A DNA stretch of 64,000 bases from Immundisolibacter sp049322795 (GCA_049322795.1 JBMOQH010000014.1:238239-302238), one strand, 5' to 3'. Positions 15,602-27,953 are shown, counted from the first letter of the stretch. Notes: a model not told the origin generated them from the sequence alone. Numbers and translations are program-made.

Positions 15602-17503
15602 TCAGGGCAGGCTCGGCGCGCCGTCGCCGTCAGCGCCGGCGTCCGTGGCCGCCGATGGCGGCGGCGAGCGACGGTCAGCCGGCGGCGGCGTCACGACGCG
15701 CACCGGGCGGCCAGCCATCAGGTCGTCGATCTGATCCTTGTCGATGGTCTCGAAGCGCATCAGCGCGTCAGCCATGGCGTGCAGGGTGTCCAGACGCGCG
15801 GTGACGATTTCCTTGGCGCGCGCGTAATTGCGCTCCAGGATGGCGCGGATTTCCTCGTCGATGGTCGCCGCCGTGTCGTCGGACACGTTCTTGTGCTGCG
15901 TCACGCTGCGGCCGAGGAACACCTCGCCCTCGTCCTCCTCGAAGGTCATCGGCCCCAGGCGCGCCGACATGCCCCAGCGCGTCACCATGTTGCGGGCGAT
16001 CTCGGTGGTGCGCTTGATGTCGTTGGACGCGCCGGTGGTCACCGCCTGCGCGCCGAACACCAGCTCCTCGGCGATGCGTCCGCCGTACAGGCTGCTGATC
16101 TGGCTTTCGAGTCGCTCGCGGCTCAGGCTGTAGCGGTCCTCCTCGGGCAGGAACATGGTCACGCCGAGCGCCCGCCCGCGCGGGATGATGCTGACCTTGT
16201 AGACCGGGTCGTGCGAGGGCACCGACAGGCCGACGATGGCGTGCCCGGCCTCGTGGTAGGCGGTCAGGCGCTTCTCGTCGTCGTTCATCACCATCGAGCG
16301 CCGCTCGACGCCCATCATGATCTTGTCCTTGGCGCGGTCGAAGTCGTCCTGATCGACCACGCGCTTGTTCTGGCGGGCTGCGAACAGCGCCGCCTCGTTG
16401 ACCAGATTGGCGAGATCCGCGCCCGAGAAGCCCGGCGTGCCGCGGGCGATCACGTCTGCCTGGACATCATTGTCGAGCGGCACCTTCTTCATGTGGACCT
16501 TGAGAATCTGCGCGCGGCCGACGATGTCCGGCAGCGGCACCACCACCTGGCGGTCGAAACGGCCGGGGCGCAGCAGCGCCGGATCGAGCACGTCCGGCCG
16601 GTTGGTGGCGGCGATGACGATGACGCCCTCGTTGCCCTCGAAGCCGTCCATTTCCACCAGCAACTGGTTGAGCGTCTGCTCGCGCTCGTCGTGACCGCCG
16701 CCCAAGCCAGCGCCACGATGCCGGCCGACGGCGTCGATCTCATCGATGAAGATGATGCACGGCGCGTGCTTCTTGGCCTGCTCGAACATGTCGCGCACGC
16801 GAGACGCGCCGACGCCGACGAACAGCTCGACGAAATCCGAACCCGAGATGGTGAAGAACGGCACCTTGGCCTCGCCGGCGATGGCCCGCGCCAGCAGCGT
16901 CTTGCCGGTACCGGGCGAGCCGACCATCAGCACGCCACGCGGGATTCGCCCGCCCAGGCGCTGGAACTTGGACGGGTCGCGCAGAAAGTCCACCAGCTCG
17001 TGGACCTCTTCCTTGGCCTCGTCCACGCCGGCCACGTCGGCGAAGGTCACGCGCACCTGGTCTTCGGTCAGCATGCGCGCGCGGCTCTTGCCGAACGGCA
17101 TCACGCCGCCCTTGCCGGGGCCGCCCTGCATCTGGCGCATGAAGAACACCCACACGCCGATCAGCAGCAGCATGGGGAACCAGGAGATGAACACCTGCAT
17201 CAGCAGCGACTGGCGATCCGGCGCGGCGACCTCGATGCCGACCTTGTTGGCCAGCAGGTCGTCGATCATGTGCGGGTCGTTCGGCGTGTAGACGACGAAT
17301 TTCTCGCCGTTGTTGGTCACACCGCGCACGCTGCCTTCCTCGATGACGACGCGGTCGACCTGGCCGTCCTTCACCTGCCCGATGAACTGCGAGTAATCGA
17401 CCGTGCGTTCGCTGGTGCGGCGTGGGCCGAAGCTGTTGAACACCGCCATCAACACCAACGCCACCACGACCCAGAGGATGACGTTGCGGGACATGGAATT
17501 CAC
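15602..17503 (-). CDS. ftsH: ATP-dependent zinc metalloprotease FtsH
   Basis: 633-aa inner-membrane AAA+ protease that removes unassembled membrane proteins and regulators such as LpxC and sigma-32. Two N-terminal membrane helices (VILWVVVALVLMAVF and ISWFPMLLLIGVWVFFM) flank a periplasmic domain. Walker A is GSPGTGKT, Walker B IIFIDEIDAVG, and the zinc site is AYHEAGHAIVGL. GTG at 17503 is preceded by GGAG at about ten bases; ATG at 17494 is an alternative. The C-terminal tail is Pro/Ser/Asp-rich. Neighbours rlmE and folP match the standard order. Confidence 0.97.
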   Translation of the reverse strand: MNSMSRNVILWVVVALVLMAVFNSFGPRRTSERTVDYSQFIGQVKDGQVDRVVIEEGSVRGVTNNGEKFVVYTPNDPHMIDDLLANKVGIEVAAPDRQSLLMQVFISWFPMLLLIGVWVFFMRQMQGGPGKGGVMPFGKSRARMLTEDQVRVTFADVAGVDEAKEEVHELVDFLRDPSKFQRLGGRIPRGVLMVGSPGTGKTLLARAIAGEAKVPFFTISGSDFVELFVGVGASRVRDMFEQAKKHAPCIIFIDEIDAVGRHRGAGLGGGHDEREQTLNQLLVEMDGFEGNEGVIVIAATNRPDVLDPALLRPGRFDRQVVVPLPDIVGRAQILKVHMKKVPLDNDVQADVIARGTPGFSGADLANLVNEAALFAARQNKRVVDQDDFDRAKDKIMMGVERRSMVMNDDEKRLTAYHEAGHAIVGLSVPSHDPVYKVSIIPRGRALGVTMFLPEEDRYSLSRERLESQISSLYGGRIAEELVFGAQAVTTGASNDIKRTTEIARNMVTRWGMSARLGPMTFEEDEGEVFLGRSVTQHKNVSDDTAATIDEEIRAILERNYARAKEIVTARLDTLHAMADALMRFETIDKDQIDDLMAGRPVRVVTPPPADRRSPPPSAATDAGADGDGAPSLP

Positions 17504-17528
17504 GGTTTTTGCGCTCCGGTCGGCGGAA

Positions 17529-18158
17529 TTACTGTGGGCTTATCGGCAGCATAGCGCGGCCGATCAAGTAGTGCTCGCGGCTGCGGTCGCGCGAGGCGTC
17601 GGGCTTTCGTACCAGCACCTGCCCGAAACGACGCCCGAACAGGGCGCGCAGTTCCTGGCTGCCGGCGCCCTCGAAACATTTGACCAGCAGCGCCCCGTTC
17701 GGTTTCAGCACGCGGGCGGCGAAATCGAGCGCAAGCTCGGCCAGGTACAGCGCCGCCGGCTGATCGACGTCGCGCACACCGGTGATGTTGGGCGCCATGT
17801 CGGACATCACAAGGTCGGCGCCGCCGGGCACGAGCGCCAACAGCTGCTCGAAGACCGCCTGCTCGTCAAAGTCGCCGCGGATGAACTCGACACCCGCCAG
17901 CGGCGCCATGTCGAGCAGATCGACCGCCACCACCCGCCCGTGCGGACCGACGCGCTCGGCCGCCACCTGCGACCAGCCGCCCGGCGCGGCGCCCAGATCC
18001 ACCACCACGGCGCCGGCGCGAAGCAGCCGGTCGCGCTGGTCGATCTCGAGCAGCTTGAAGCTGGCCCGCGAGCGGTAGCCCTGGGCCTGAGCCTGGCGCA
18101 CGTAGGGATCGGAAACGTGCCGCTGCAGCCAGCGGCGCGTATTGCCGCGCCGGCTCAC
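17529..18158 (-). CDS. rlmE: 23S rRNA (uridine-2'-O-)-methyltransferase RlmE (FtsJ)
   Basis: 209 aa; methylates U2552 of 23S rRNA, a heat-shock-associated late step in 50S assembly. Visible features: YRSRASFKLLEIDQR with the first catalytic Lys, VVDLGAAPGGWSQVA (SAM-binding motif I), VMSDMAPNITG with the Asp of the K-D-K-E tetrad, and LLVKCFEGAG with the second Lys. The GTG start gives the family length. Located between greA and ftsH. Confidence 0.96.
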   Translation of the reverse strand: MSRRGNTRRWLQRHVSDPYVRQAQAQGYRSRASFKLLEIDQRDRLLRAGAVVVDLGAAPGGWSQVAAERVGPHGRVVAVDLLDMAPLAGVEFIRGDFDEQAVFEQLLALVPGGADLVMSDMAPNITGVRDVDQPAALYLAELALDFAARVLKPNGALLVKCFEGAGSQELRALFGRRFGQVLVRKPDASRDRSREHYLIGRAMLPISPQ

Positions 18159-18173
18159 TGGCGGATCACTGCC

Positions 18174-18646
18174 TCAGCAGTACTCGACGGCGAGGATTTC
18201 ATAGTGCTGCTCGCCGCCGGGCGCCGGCACCACCACCTCGTCGCCGACCACCCGCCCGATCAGCGCGCGCGCCAGCGGGGCGCGGAAGGACACGCGGCTT
18301 TGCTTGATGTCGGCCTCGTCGACACCCACGATCTGGTAGGTCACTTCCTCGTCGCTGTCGACGTTGACCAACTGCACCGTGGCGCCGAACACGACCTTGC
18401 CGCCGGCGGCGAGCTTGGCCGGGTCGATCACCTCGGCGCGGCCGAGACGGTCCTCGATCTCGCTGATGCGGCCCTCGATGAAACCCTGCTGCTCCTTGGC
18501 GGCGTGGTATTCGGCGTTTTCCTTCAGATCTCCGTGCGCGCGCGCCTCGGCGATCGCCGCGATCACGCGCGGGCGCTGCACGGACTTCAGGTCTTCGAGT
18601 TCGCGGCGCAATTGCTCGGCGCCGCGGGCGGTCAGGGGTTCGCGGG

Positions 18647-18650
<4 letters not shown>
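18174..18650 (-). CDS. greA: Transcription elongation factor GreA
   Basis: 158 aa; binds the RNA polymerase secondary channel and stimulates cleavage of backtracked RNA. The N-terminal coiled coil (AEQLRRELEDLKSVQRPRVI ... ARAHGDLKENAEYHAAKEQQ) carries the acidic tip DLKENAEY; the C-terminal FKBP-like domain follows (VVFGATVQLVNVDSDEEVTY). Length equals that of E. coli GreA. The ATG overlaps the carB stop (ATGA), a common gammaproteobacterial arrangement. Confidence 0.97.
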
Positions 18651-21874
<3,224 letters not shown>

Positions 21875-21882
21875 GGGAGTCC

Positions 21883-23034
21883 TCAGGCGCCGCGGTGGGC
21901 CGCCATCAGGTCGGCGAATTGTTTGAACAGATGCGCCGCATCGTGCGGTCCGGGACTGGCTTCCGGGTGGCCCTGAAAGCCGAAGGCCGGCTTTTCGGTG
22001 TGGGCGATGCCCTGCAGCGAGCCGTCGAACAGCGAGCGGTGGGTGACTTGCAGGCGCGCCGGCAGGCTGCTTTCGTCGACCGCAAAACCGTGGTTCTGGC
22101 TGGTGATCAGCACCTGCCCGGTGGCCGTCTCGAACACCGGATGGTTGGCGCCATGGTGGCCGAATTTCATCTTGATCGTGCGCGCGCCGGCCGCCAGCCC
22201 CAGCAGCTGGTGCCCAAGACAAATGCCGAACAGCGGCACGCCGCGCTCCAGAAACTCGCCGATGGCGGCGATGGCGTAGTCGCAGGGCTCGGGGTCGCCC
22301 GGGCCGTTCGACAGGAACACGCCATCCGGCCGCATCGCCAAGACATCGGCGGCGGGCGTTCGGGCCGGCACCACCGTCACCTCGCAGCCGACCGCCACAA
22401 GGCAGCGCAGGATGTTGCGCTTGATGCCGAAGTCGTAGGCCACGACCCGAAAGCGCGTCGCCGGGGCGGGCTCGAAGCCGTCCAGCGTCCAGGTGCTGCC
22501 CTGCCACGCATACGGCGCCGTGCAGCTCACCACCCGCGCCAGGTCCATGCCCTGCAGGCCGGCGAAGGCGCGCGCCTGCGCCACGGCGAAATCGGCATCG
22601 ATGTCGGGACCGGCCACGATGCAGCCGGCCTGCGCGCCGTCCCGGCGCAACCGGCCGGTCAGCGCGCGGGTGTCGAGTCCCGCGATCGCCACCACACCGC
22701 GCTCGCGCAGGTAATCGTCCAGGGACGCCTCGGCGCGCCAGCTCGAGCGCCGGCGCGGCGCATCGCGTATCACCAGCCCGGCGGCGTGCACCTGTCCGGC
22801 TTCCTCGTCCTGCGCGTTGCAGCCGACGTTGCCGATGTGCGGATAGGTCAGGGTCACGATCTGCCGGCAATAGGACGGATCGGTGAGGATCTCCTGGTAT
22901 CCGGTCAGGGCGGTGTTGAACACCACCTCTCCCGCCGCGTGGCCGCGGGCGCCGACCGCCACGCCATGCATCAGCGTGCCGTCGGCTAGGGCGAGAAGTG
23001 CTGGCTCGGGCAATGCAGGCTCCGGTGGTTGCAT
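21883..23034 (-). CDS. carA: Carbamoyl-phosphate synthase small subunit (glutaminase)
   Basis: 383 aa from ATG 23034. The N-terminal CPSase domain has NTALTGYQEILTDPSYCRQI and the C-terminal class I glutamine amidotransferase has VFLSNGPGDPEPCDYA, GICLGHQLL with the nucleophilic Cys, and HPEASPGPHDA with the catalytic His. It supplies ammonia to CarB. The ATG lacks a Shine-Dalgarno site, while a TTG at 23013 has GGAG six bases upstream and aligns better with E. coli CarA, so the true start may be 23013. A hairpin with a T-run lies immediately upstream. Confidence 0.95.
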   Translation of the reverse strand: MQPPEPALPEPALLALADGTLMHGVAVGARGHAAGEVVFNTALTGYQEILTDPSYCRQIVTLTYPHIGNVGCNAQDEEAGQVHAAGLVIRDAPRRRSSWRAEASLDDYLRERGVVAIAGLDTRALTGRLRRDGAQAGCIVAGPDIDADFAVAQARAFAGLQGMDLARVVSCTAPYAWQGSTWTLDGFEPAPATRFRVVAYDFGIKRNILRCLVAVGCEVTVVPARTPAADVLAMRPDGVFLSNGPGDPEPCDYAIAAIGEFLERGVPLFGICLGHQLLGLAAGARTIKMKFGHHGANHPVFETATGQVLITSQNHGFAVDESSLPARLQVTHRSLFDGSLQGIAHTEKPAFGFQGHPEASPGPHDAAHLFKQFADLMAAHRGA

Positions 23035-23044
23035 CGGGCGCAGC

Positions 23045-23071
23045 AAAAGCGGCGGGAGGCGTTGCCGCCGC
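23045..23071 (-). promoter_or_regulatory. Terminator-like hairpin in the carA leader (possible attenuator)
   Basis: On the minus strand GCGGCGG (23071-23065) pairs with CCGCCGC (23055-23049) and is followed by TTTT (23048-23045), ending about ten bases before the carA ATG. A GC-rich stem plus T-run between promoter and gene fits transcriptional attenuation in a pyrimidine operon; the T-run is short, so this is a candidate only. Confidence 0.45.
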
Positions 23072-23100
23072 CCGTCGCCACAGGTGCTGGTAAGGCCGGC

Positions 23101-23130
23101 ATTCTACTGGCACCCACCTGCCGCGGCCAA
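23101..23130 (-). promoter_or_regulatory. Sigma-70-type promoter of carAB
   Basis: Minus strand: -35 TTGGCC (23130-23125), 18-bp spacer, -10 TAGAAT (23106-23101), about 65 bp upstream of the carA start. TAGAAT matches five of six -10 consensus bases; the -35 matches three (TTG). Confidence 0.5.
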
Positions 23131-23176
23131 GCCGGGAATGCCCCGAGGTGGGCGCGCCGACCTTAGCGGATGTTTG

Positions 23177-23206
23177 TTTACATGTCGCCCGCCCCTGCCC
23201 TAAAGT
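23177..23206 (+). promoter_or_regulatory. Sigma-70-type promoter of the dehydrogenase operon
   Basis: -35 TTTACA (five of six), 18-bp spacer, -10 TAAAGT (four of six), 37 bp before the alpha-subunit ATG and upstream of its GGAGGAG ribosome-binding site. Regulatory sites were not recognised. Confidence 0.45.
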
Positions 23207-23243
23207 GCCGCAGCGACCCCGCCCGCACAAGGAGGAGAACGGC

Positions 23244-26183
23244 ATGGGCAAGATCGAGCACGGATTGCCGATGGGGACCGACGAACCTGGCCTTTCCGTA
23301 TCCCGGCGGGGCTTTCTGAAGGGCAGCGGCGGCGCCGCGCTGACCTTGACCATGACGCAGCTCGCCGGTGCCGTGTCGGGCGGTTTCGTGCGCGACGTGT
23401 TCGCGGCCGAAAAGACGCTCGACTACCGCGGCACGCCGGACCTTTACCGGCAGCTCTGGGACTGGGACAAGGTCACCTGGGGCTCGCACACCAACGTGTG
23501 CCTGCCGGGCTCGTGTTCGTTCCATGTCTACGTCAAGGACGGCATGGTCTGGCGCGAGGAGCAGGCCGCCAAGAACCACGCCAGCAACCCGGACTACCCC
23601 GACTACAACCCGCTCGGCTGCCAGAAGGGCTGCTCATTCCACACCAACCTGTACGGCGACGAGCGCATCAAGTACCCGCTGCGGCGCATCGGCGAGCGTG
23701 GCTCCGGCAAGTGGGAGCGCATCAGCTGGGACGAGGCGGTCGGCGACATCGCGAACGCCATCGTCGACGGCATCGAGGAATTCGGCCCGGACAGCTTCGT
23801 GCTGGATCCGCCGCACGCGCACCTGGGCAGCGTCGGCTGGGCCGGCAGCCACCGCATGAACGCCGTCATCGGCGGCGTGAATCCGGATCTGAACGTGCTG
23901 ATCGGCGATTTCTACAAGGGCATCTCCGACACCATCGGCAAGATGCACATCGGCTACAGCGCCGACAACCTGTTCGATGCCGAGCTGGTGTTCACCACCT
24001 GCACCAACTGGTCGTACACCATGCCGGCGGTGTACCACTTCCTGACCGAGGCCCGCTACAACGGCACGGAGCTGGTGTCGATCGCGCCCGACTACAGCCC
24101 AAGCACCATCCACGCCGACTACCACGTGCCGGTACAGACCGGCACCGACGCCGGCTTCTGGATGGCGCTGTGCGAGGTGCTGGTCAGCGAGAACCTGATC
24201 GACCGGCCCTTCATCAAGGAACAGACCGACCTGCCGCTGCTGGTGCGCACGGACACCGGCAAGTTCCTGCGCGAGACCGAGCTCACCGGCGCCGGGCGCG
24301 AGGACCAGCTCTACGTCTACGACGCCAAGGCCGGCGCCGTCGCCAAGGCGCCGCGCGGCACGCTGGCGTTCGCCGGCGACCCGGCGCTCGAGGGCCGCTT
24401 CGAGGTCACGCTGCACGACGGCACAACGATCACCGTCACGCCGGTGTTCGAGAGCCTCAAGAAGGTGCTCGCCGAACACACGCCCGAGAAGGCGCAGGCC
24501 ATGACCGGCGTGCATCCCTCGCTGGTGCGCACTCTGGCCAAGAAAGTGGCCACCAAGCGCACGGCGGCCTACATCGGCTTCTCGTCGGCCAAGATCTACC
24601 ACGGCGATCTCGCCGAGCGCGCGCTGATGCTGGCGATGGCGCTGACCGGCAACTGGGGCAAGCCCGGCACCGGCTGGAACTCCTGGGCCATGCCGGCCGA
24701 CCACGTCGAGATGATGATGCTGCTCGAGAAGCCCGTGCATCAGGGCGGCCTCGCGCAGATCAAGGAACTCGAGGACGCGCTGGCCGCCCAGCTGCGCGAG
24801 CAGGATCCGGAAATCAGCCAGGAGCTGATCGGGGTGGCCCTGGTCAAGCAGATGACGGCCATCGTCGGCACCGTGCCGCCGGTGTTCTTCCTGTATCACC
24901 ACGCCGGCTACAAGGAGCTGTACGACAACGCCGCCTGGCACGACCCGACGATGAAGAAAAACTTCACCGCCCACATGGAAGAGGCGGTGGACAAGGGCTG
25001 GTGGAACAAGACCCACCTGCGCCCGGCGCCGGACAAGCAGCCGCGGGTGCTGATGATCACCGCCAGCAACCCCATCCGGCGCGTGCGCAGCGCCGCCCTG
25101 CAATATCCCAAGCACCTGTTCCCGAAGCTGAAGATGATGTTCGCGGTGGAGCCGCGCATGTCGTCGTCGGCCATGTTCTGCGACATCGTCCTGCCGGCGG
25201 CCTGGTATTACGAAAAGCCGGACATGACCATCTCGATCACCACCAACCCGCGCATGTGCCTGATCGAGCAGGCGGTGCAGCCGCCCGGCGAGTGCCGGCC
25301 GGAGTGGGACATCTACTCCGCCATCCTGCAAAAGGTGGTGGCCGTCGCCGCCGAGCGCGGGCTGACCGGCTACACGGACGTGTTCGGGCAGGAGCGCCGC
25401 TACGCGGATCTCTGGAACCGCTACAGCATGGGCGGCTACATCAAGACGCAGGAAGACGCGCTCAAGGAGATGGTCGCCATCGCCGAGGCCACCGGCACCT
25501 TCCCCAAGGGCACCACCTACGAGTCATTCCGCAAGGACGGCATGATCGAGCAGGCCAGCTTCGGCATGGGCTTCATGAAGGATCTGGTCGCCAACGAGTA
25601 CGACCCACGCAAGCCCTTCTATAGCCTGCGCTGGCACGTGGACGACAAGAAGACCTACCCGACCTACACGCGCCGGGCCCAGTTCTATCTGGACCACGAC
25701 TGGTATCTGGAAGCCGACGAGGCGCTGCCGCGCTGGAAGCCGCAGCCGAAGATCGGCGGCGATCACCCGTTCGCCATCACCGGCGGCCACCCGCGCCACA
25801 GCGTGCATTCCGTGCACCTGGCGCAGGCCTCGCTGATGCGTCTGCACCGCGCCCAGCCGGTGATGCACGTCAACGACAAGGTGGCCCGCCAGCGCGGCAT
25901 TGCCGACGGCGAGAAGGTCGAGGTGTTCAACGACTTCTCGAACTTCCGGATCATGGTGCGCACCTCGCCCACCGTGGCCCCGGACCAGGTGGTCGTCTAC
26001 TTCTGGGAGGCCTACCAGTTCCCGGAATGGGAGGTCTACGACCGCCTGCTGATTGGCCAACCCAAGCCGCTGCACCTCGCCGGTGGCTACGAGCAGCTGC
26101 GCTACTACCTCTACAACGGCAGCCCGGGCCCCAGCACCGACCGCGGCGTTCGGGTGGACTTTCGCAAGATCGCGCAGGCCTGA
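23244..26183 (+). CDS. Type II DMSO-reductase-family dehydrogenase, catalytic alpha subunit (ethylbenzene/p-cymene/steroid C25 dehydrogenase type)
   Basis: 979 aa molybdenum subunit. A twin-arginine signal (SRRGFLKGS, 20-28) sends it, folded, to the periplasm. The N-terminal iron-sulfur site FS0 is H82-x3-C86-x4-C91 with C126 in NPLGCQKGC. Asp222 in LIGDFYKG is the likely molybdenum ligand that marks type II enzymes. Other segments (WREEQAAKN, GYSADNLFDAEL, YIGFSSAK.YHGDL, RRAQFYLDHDWYLEA, GGYEQLRYY) are the ones I know from EbdA of Aromatoleum and its relatives, which hydroxylate alkyl C-H bonds with water instead of oxygen. The start at 23244 has GGAGGAG upstream. First gene of an alpha-beta-gamma-chaperone operon. 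The substrate among alkylbenzenes, p-cymene, terpenes or sterol side chains cannot be read from sequence. Confidence 0.93.
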   Translation: MGKIEHGLPMGTDEPGLSVSRRGFLKGSGGAALTLTMTQLAGAVSGGFVRDVFAAEKTLDYRGTPDLYRQLWDWDKVTWGSHTNVCLPGSCSFHVYVKDGMVWREEQAAKNHASNPDYPDYNPLGCQKGCSFHTNLYGDERIKYPLRRIGERGSGKWERISWDEAVGDIANAIVDGIEEFGPDSFVLDPPHAHLGSVGWAGSHRMNAVIGGVNPDLNVLIGDFYKGISDTIGKMHIGYSADNLFDAELVFTTCTNWSYTMPAVYHFLTEARYNGTELVSIAPDYSPSTIHADYHVPVQTGTDAGFWMALCEVLVSENLIDRPFIKEQTDLPLLVRTDTGKFLRETELTGAGREDQLYVYDAKAGAVAKAPRGTLAFAGDPALEGRFEVTLHDGTTITVTPVFESLKKVLAEHTPEKAQAMTGVHPSLVRTLAKKVATKRTAAYIGFSSAKIYHGDLAERALMLAMALTGNWGKPGTGWNSWAMPADHVEMMMLLEKPVHQGGLAQIKELEDALAAQLREQDPEISQELIGVALVKQMTAIVGTVPPVFFLYHHAGYKELYDNAAWHDPTMKKNFTAHMEEAVDKGWWNKTHLRPAPDKQPRVLMITASNPIRRVRSAALQYPKHLFPKLKMMFAVEPRMSSSAMFCDIVLPAAWYYEKPDMTISITTNPRMCLIEQAVQPPGECRPEWDIYSAILQKVVAVAAERGLTGYTDVFGQERRYADLWNRYSMGGYIKTQEDALKEMVAIAEATGTFPKGTTYESFRKDGMIEQASFGMGFMKDLVANEYDPRKPFYSLRWHVDDKKTYPTYTRRAQFYLDHDWYLEADEALPRWKPQPKIGGDHPFAITGGHPRHSVHSVHLAQASLMRLHRAQPVMHVNDKVARQRGIADGEKVEVFNDFSNFRIMVRTSPTVAPDQVVVYFWEAYQFPEWEVYDRLLIGQPKPLHLAGGYEQLRYYLYNGSPGPSTDRGVRVDFRKIAQA

Positions 26184-26223
26184 GCGGCGGCGTCCGTAGC
26201 CATTCATTCAAGGAGGAAACGTC

Positions 26224-27300
26224 ATGGCATTCGCACCCCGCGGCGCGCCCAAGGAAGAACTGCTGCGCCACGACCGCCAGGTCGGCAACGTCATTGATCT
26301 CAACAAATGCATGGGATGCCAGACCTGCACCCAGGCCTGCAAGAGCCTGTGGACCTCGCGCGCCGGCACCGAGCACATGCGCTGGATGAACGTCACCACG
26401 TTTCCGGGGGCGGGATACCCGCGCGACTACGAAAAAATGGGCGGCGGCTATGCCGCCGACGCGGCCAAGACGCCCACGCCCGGCATGCTGACCACGCTCA
26501 GCGACGTCGGCGACAACTTCAGCTTCAACCACGCCGACGTGTTCTATGCCGGGAAGGGCCAGTCGGTGCATCTGAAGCCCACATCCGCCGCCACCGGCGA
26601 GGATCCGGTGTGGGGCTACAACTGGGACGAGGACGAAGGCGACGGCGACTGGCCGAACGGCTATTACTTCTATCTGCCGCGCAAGTGCTACCACTGCGCC
26701 GACGCGCCGTGCCTGAAGGCCTGCACGCACAACGCCATTTACAAGCGCGAGCAGGACGGCATCGTGGTGCTGGACCAGGACCGCTGCAACGGCGACCGTC
26801 TGTGCGTCGAGGCCTGCCCGTACAAGGCCATCTACTACAACCCGGTGACGCAGAAATCCGAGAAATGCGTGATGTGCTACCCGCGCGTCGAGCAGGGCAT
26901 CGCGCCGGCCTGCGACCGCCAGTGCCCGGGCCGCACGCGCCTGTTCGGGTATCTGGATGACCAGGACAGCGACCTGTACAAGCTGATCCACGTGCACAAG
27001 GTGGCGCTGCCGCTGCACCCGGAGTACGGCACGGAACCGAACGTGTTCTACATCCCGCCGTTCGACACCACGCGCGCCTTTGCCGACGACGGCTCCATCA
27101 CCGACGAGGGCCGCGTCGAGGCGGAGGTGCTGATCACGCTGTTCGGGCGGGAGGTGGTGCCGGTCATCGCGCGACTGAAGGCCGAGCGCGCCAAGCGTCA
27201 GCGCGGCGAGCCGTCGGAGGTCATGGATCTGCTGATCGGGCGCAATTTCTGGGATCGGTTCAAGGGCTTCGACAGCGATCCGCTCAAGGAGGCCGTGTAA
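26224..27300 (+). CDS. Dehydrogenase iron-sulfur beta subunit (EbdB/NarH type)
   Basis: 358 aa electron-transfer subunit. Four cysteine groups are visible: CMGCQTCTQACK (about 29-40), CYHCADAPCLKAC, CNGDRLCVEACP and CVMCYPRVEQGIAPACDRQC, in the NarH/EbdB order with three [4Fe-4S] and one [3Fe-4S] cluster expected. There is no signal peptide, consistent with transport in complex with the alpha subunit through the Tat system. AAGGAGG precedes the ATG by six bases. Residues such as YKREQDGIVVLDQDRC are familiar in this family. It hands electrons from the alpha subunit to the heme gamma subunit. Confidence 0.94.
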   Translation: MAFAPRGAPKEELLRHDRQVGNVIDLNKCMGCQTCTQACKSLWTSRAGTEHMRWMNVTTFPGAGYPRDYEKMGGGYAADAAKTPTPGMLTTLSDVGDNFSFNHADVFYAGKGQSVHLKPTSAATGEDPVWGYNWDEDEGDGDWPNGYYFYLPRKCYHCADAPCLKACTHNAIYKREQDGIVVLDQDRCNGDRLCVEACPYKAIYYNPVTQKSEKCVMCYPRVEQGIAPACDRQCPGRTRLFGYLDDQDSDLYKLIHVHKVALPLHPEYGTEPNVFYIPPFDTTRAFADDGSITDEGRVEAEVLITLFGREVVPVIARLKAERAKRQRGEPSEVMDLLIGRNFWDRFKGFDSDPLKEAV

Positions 27301-27953
27301 TGGAGATCAAGCGCGTCACGGCCGACGCCGCCGCCCTGCTCGATCCGGCCAACGCCGTCTGGCGGCAGGCCGCGGCACAGGACTTTCCGATGGTGCCGAC
27401 GCCGCTCAAGAACAACCCGGCGATTGAGGCCGTCTCGCCGTTCATCGCCCAGAGCACCGACCACGGCGCCATTCACGGCCTGACCGCGGCGGGTCTTCAC
27501 AACGGCAAGGTGCTCGCGCTGCGCCTGTCCTGGGCCAGCGACAGGCACGACACCATCGCCGACCTCGACCAGTTCGTCGACGGCGTGACGGTGATGTTCC
27601 CGCTGTCCGCCAAGGCCAGCGCCGTCACCATGGGCGCCCCCGGCGAGCCGGTGAACGCCTGGTACTGGAAGGCCGACAAGGCCGACCAGCCGTTCGATGT
27701 GGTGGCCGAGGGCTACGGCACCTCGCAGCGCCGCCCGGGCAAGGACGCGCAGCTCGTCTCGAAGGCGCTGCACCAGGATGGCCGCTGGCACGTGGTGCTG
27801 CAGCGCCCGCTCAAGGTCGGCAACCAGTACGCGCAGTTCGAGCCCGGCACGCCGACCAAGCTGGCCTTTGGCGTGTGGAGCGGCGGCAACCGGGAACGCG
27901 CCGGGCGCAAGTCGTTCTCGGGCGACTTCACCCTGGTGCCGGTGGCGGCATGA
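27300..27953 (+). CDS. Dehydrogenase heme b gamma subunit (EbdC/DdhC type)
   Basis: 217 aa. The protein fits the ethylbenzene-dehydrogenase-related heme domain (PF09459), with LALRLSWASDRHDTIADLDQF, then MFPLSAKASAVTMGAPGEPV and NAWYWKADK. In the EbdC structure a Met and a Lys hold heme b; Met111 and Lys124 are candidates here. No N-terminal signal peptide is visible, which is odd for a periplasmic subunit and would require co-export with the Tat-carrying alpha subunit. The ATG shares one base with the beta stop. The protein should pass electrons to a cytochrome c or quinone pathway not encoded in the window. Confidence 0.85.
   Translation: MEIKRVTADAAALLDPANAVWRQAAAQDFPMVPTPLKNNPAIEAVSPFIAQSTDHGAIHGLTAAGLHNGKVLALRLSWASDRHDTIADLDQFVDGVTVMFPLSAKASAVTMGAPGEPVNAWYWKADKADQPFDVVAEGYGTSQRRPGKDAQLVSKALHQDGRWHVVLQRPLKVGNQYAQFEPGTPTKLAFGVWSGGNRERAGRKSFSGDFTLVPVAA

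Noticed and set aside
23634..25331. 565-codon minus-strand frame inside the dehydrogenase alpha gene
   Set aside because: Antisense of a clearly conserved molybdoenzyme; composition is typical of high-GC shadows (His/Gln/Arg-rich).
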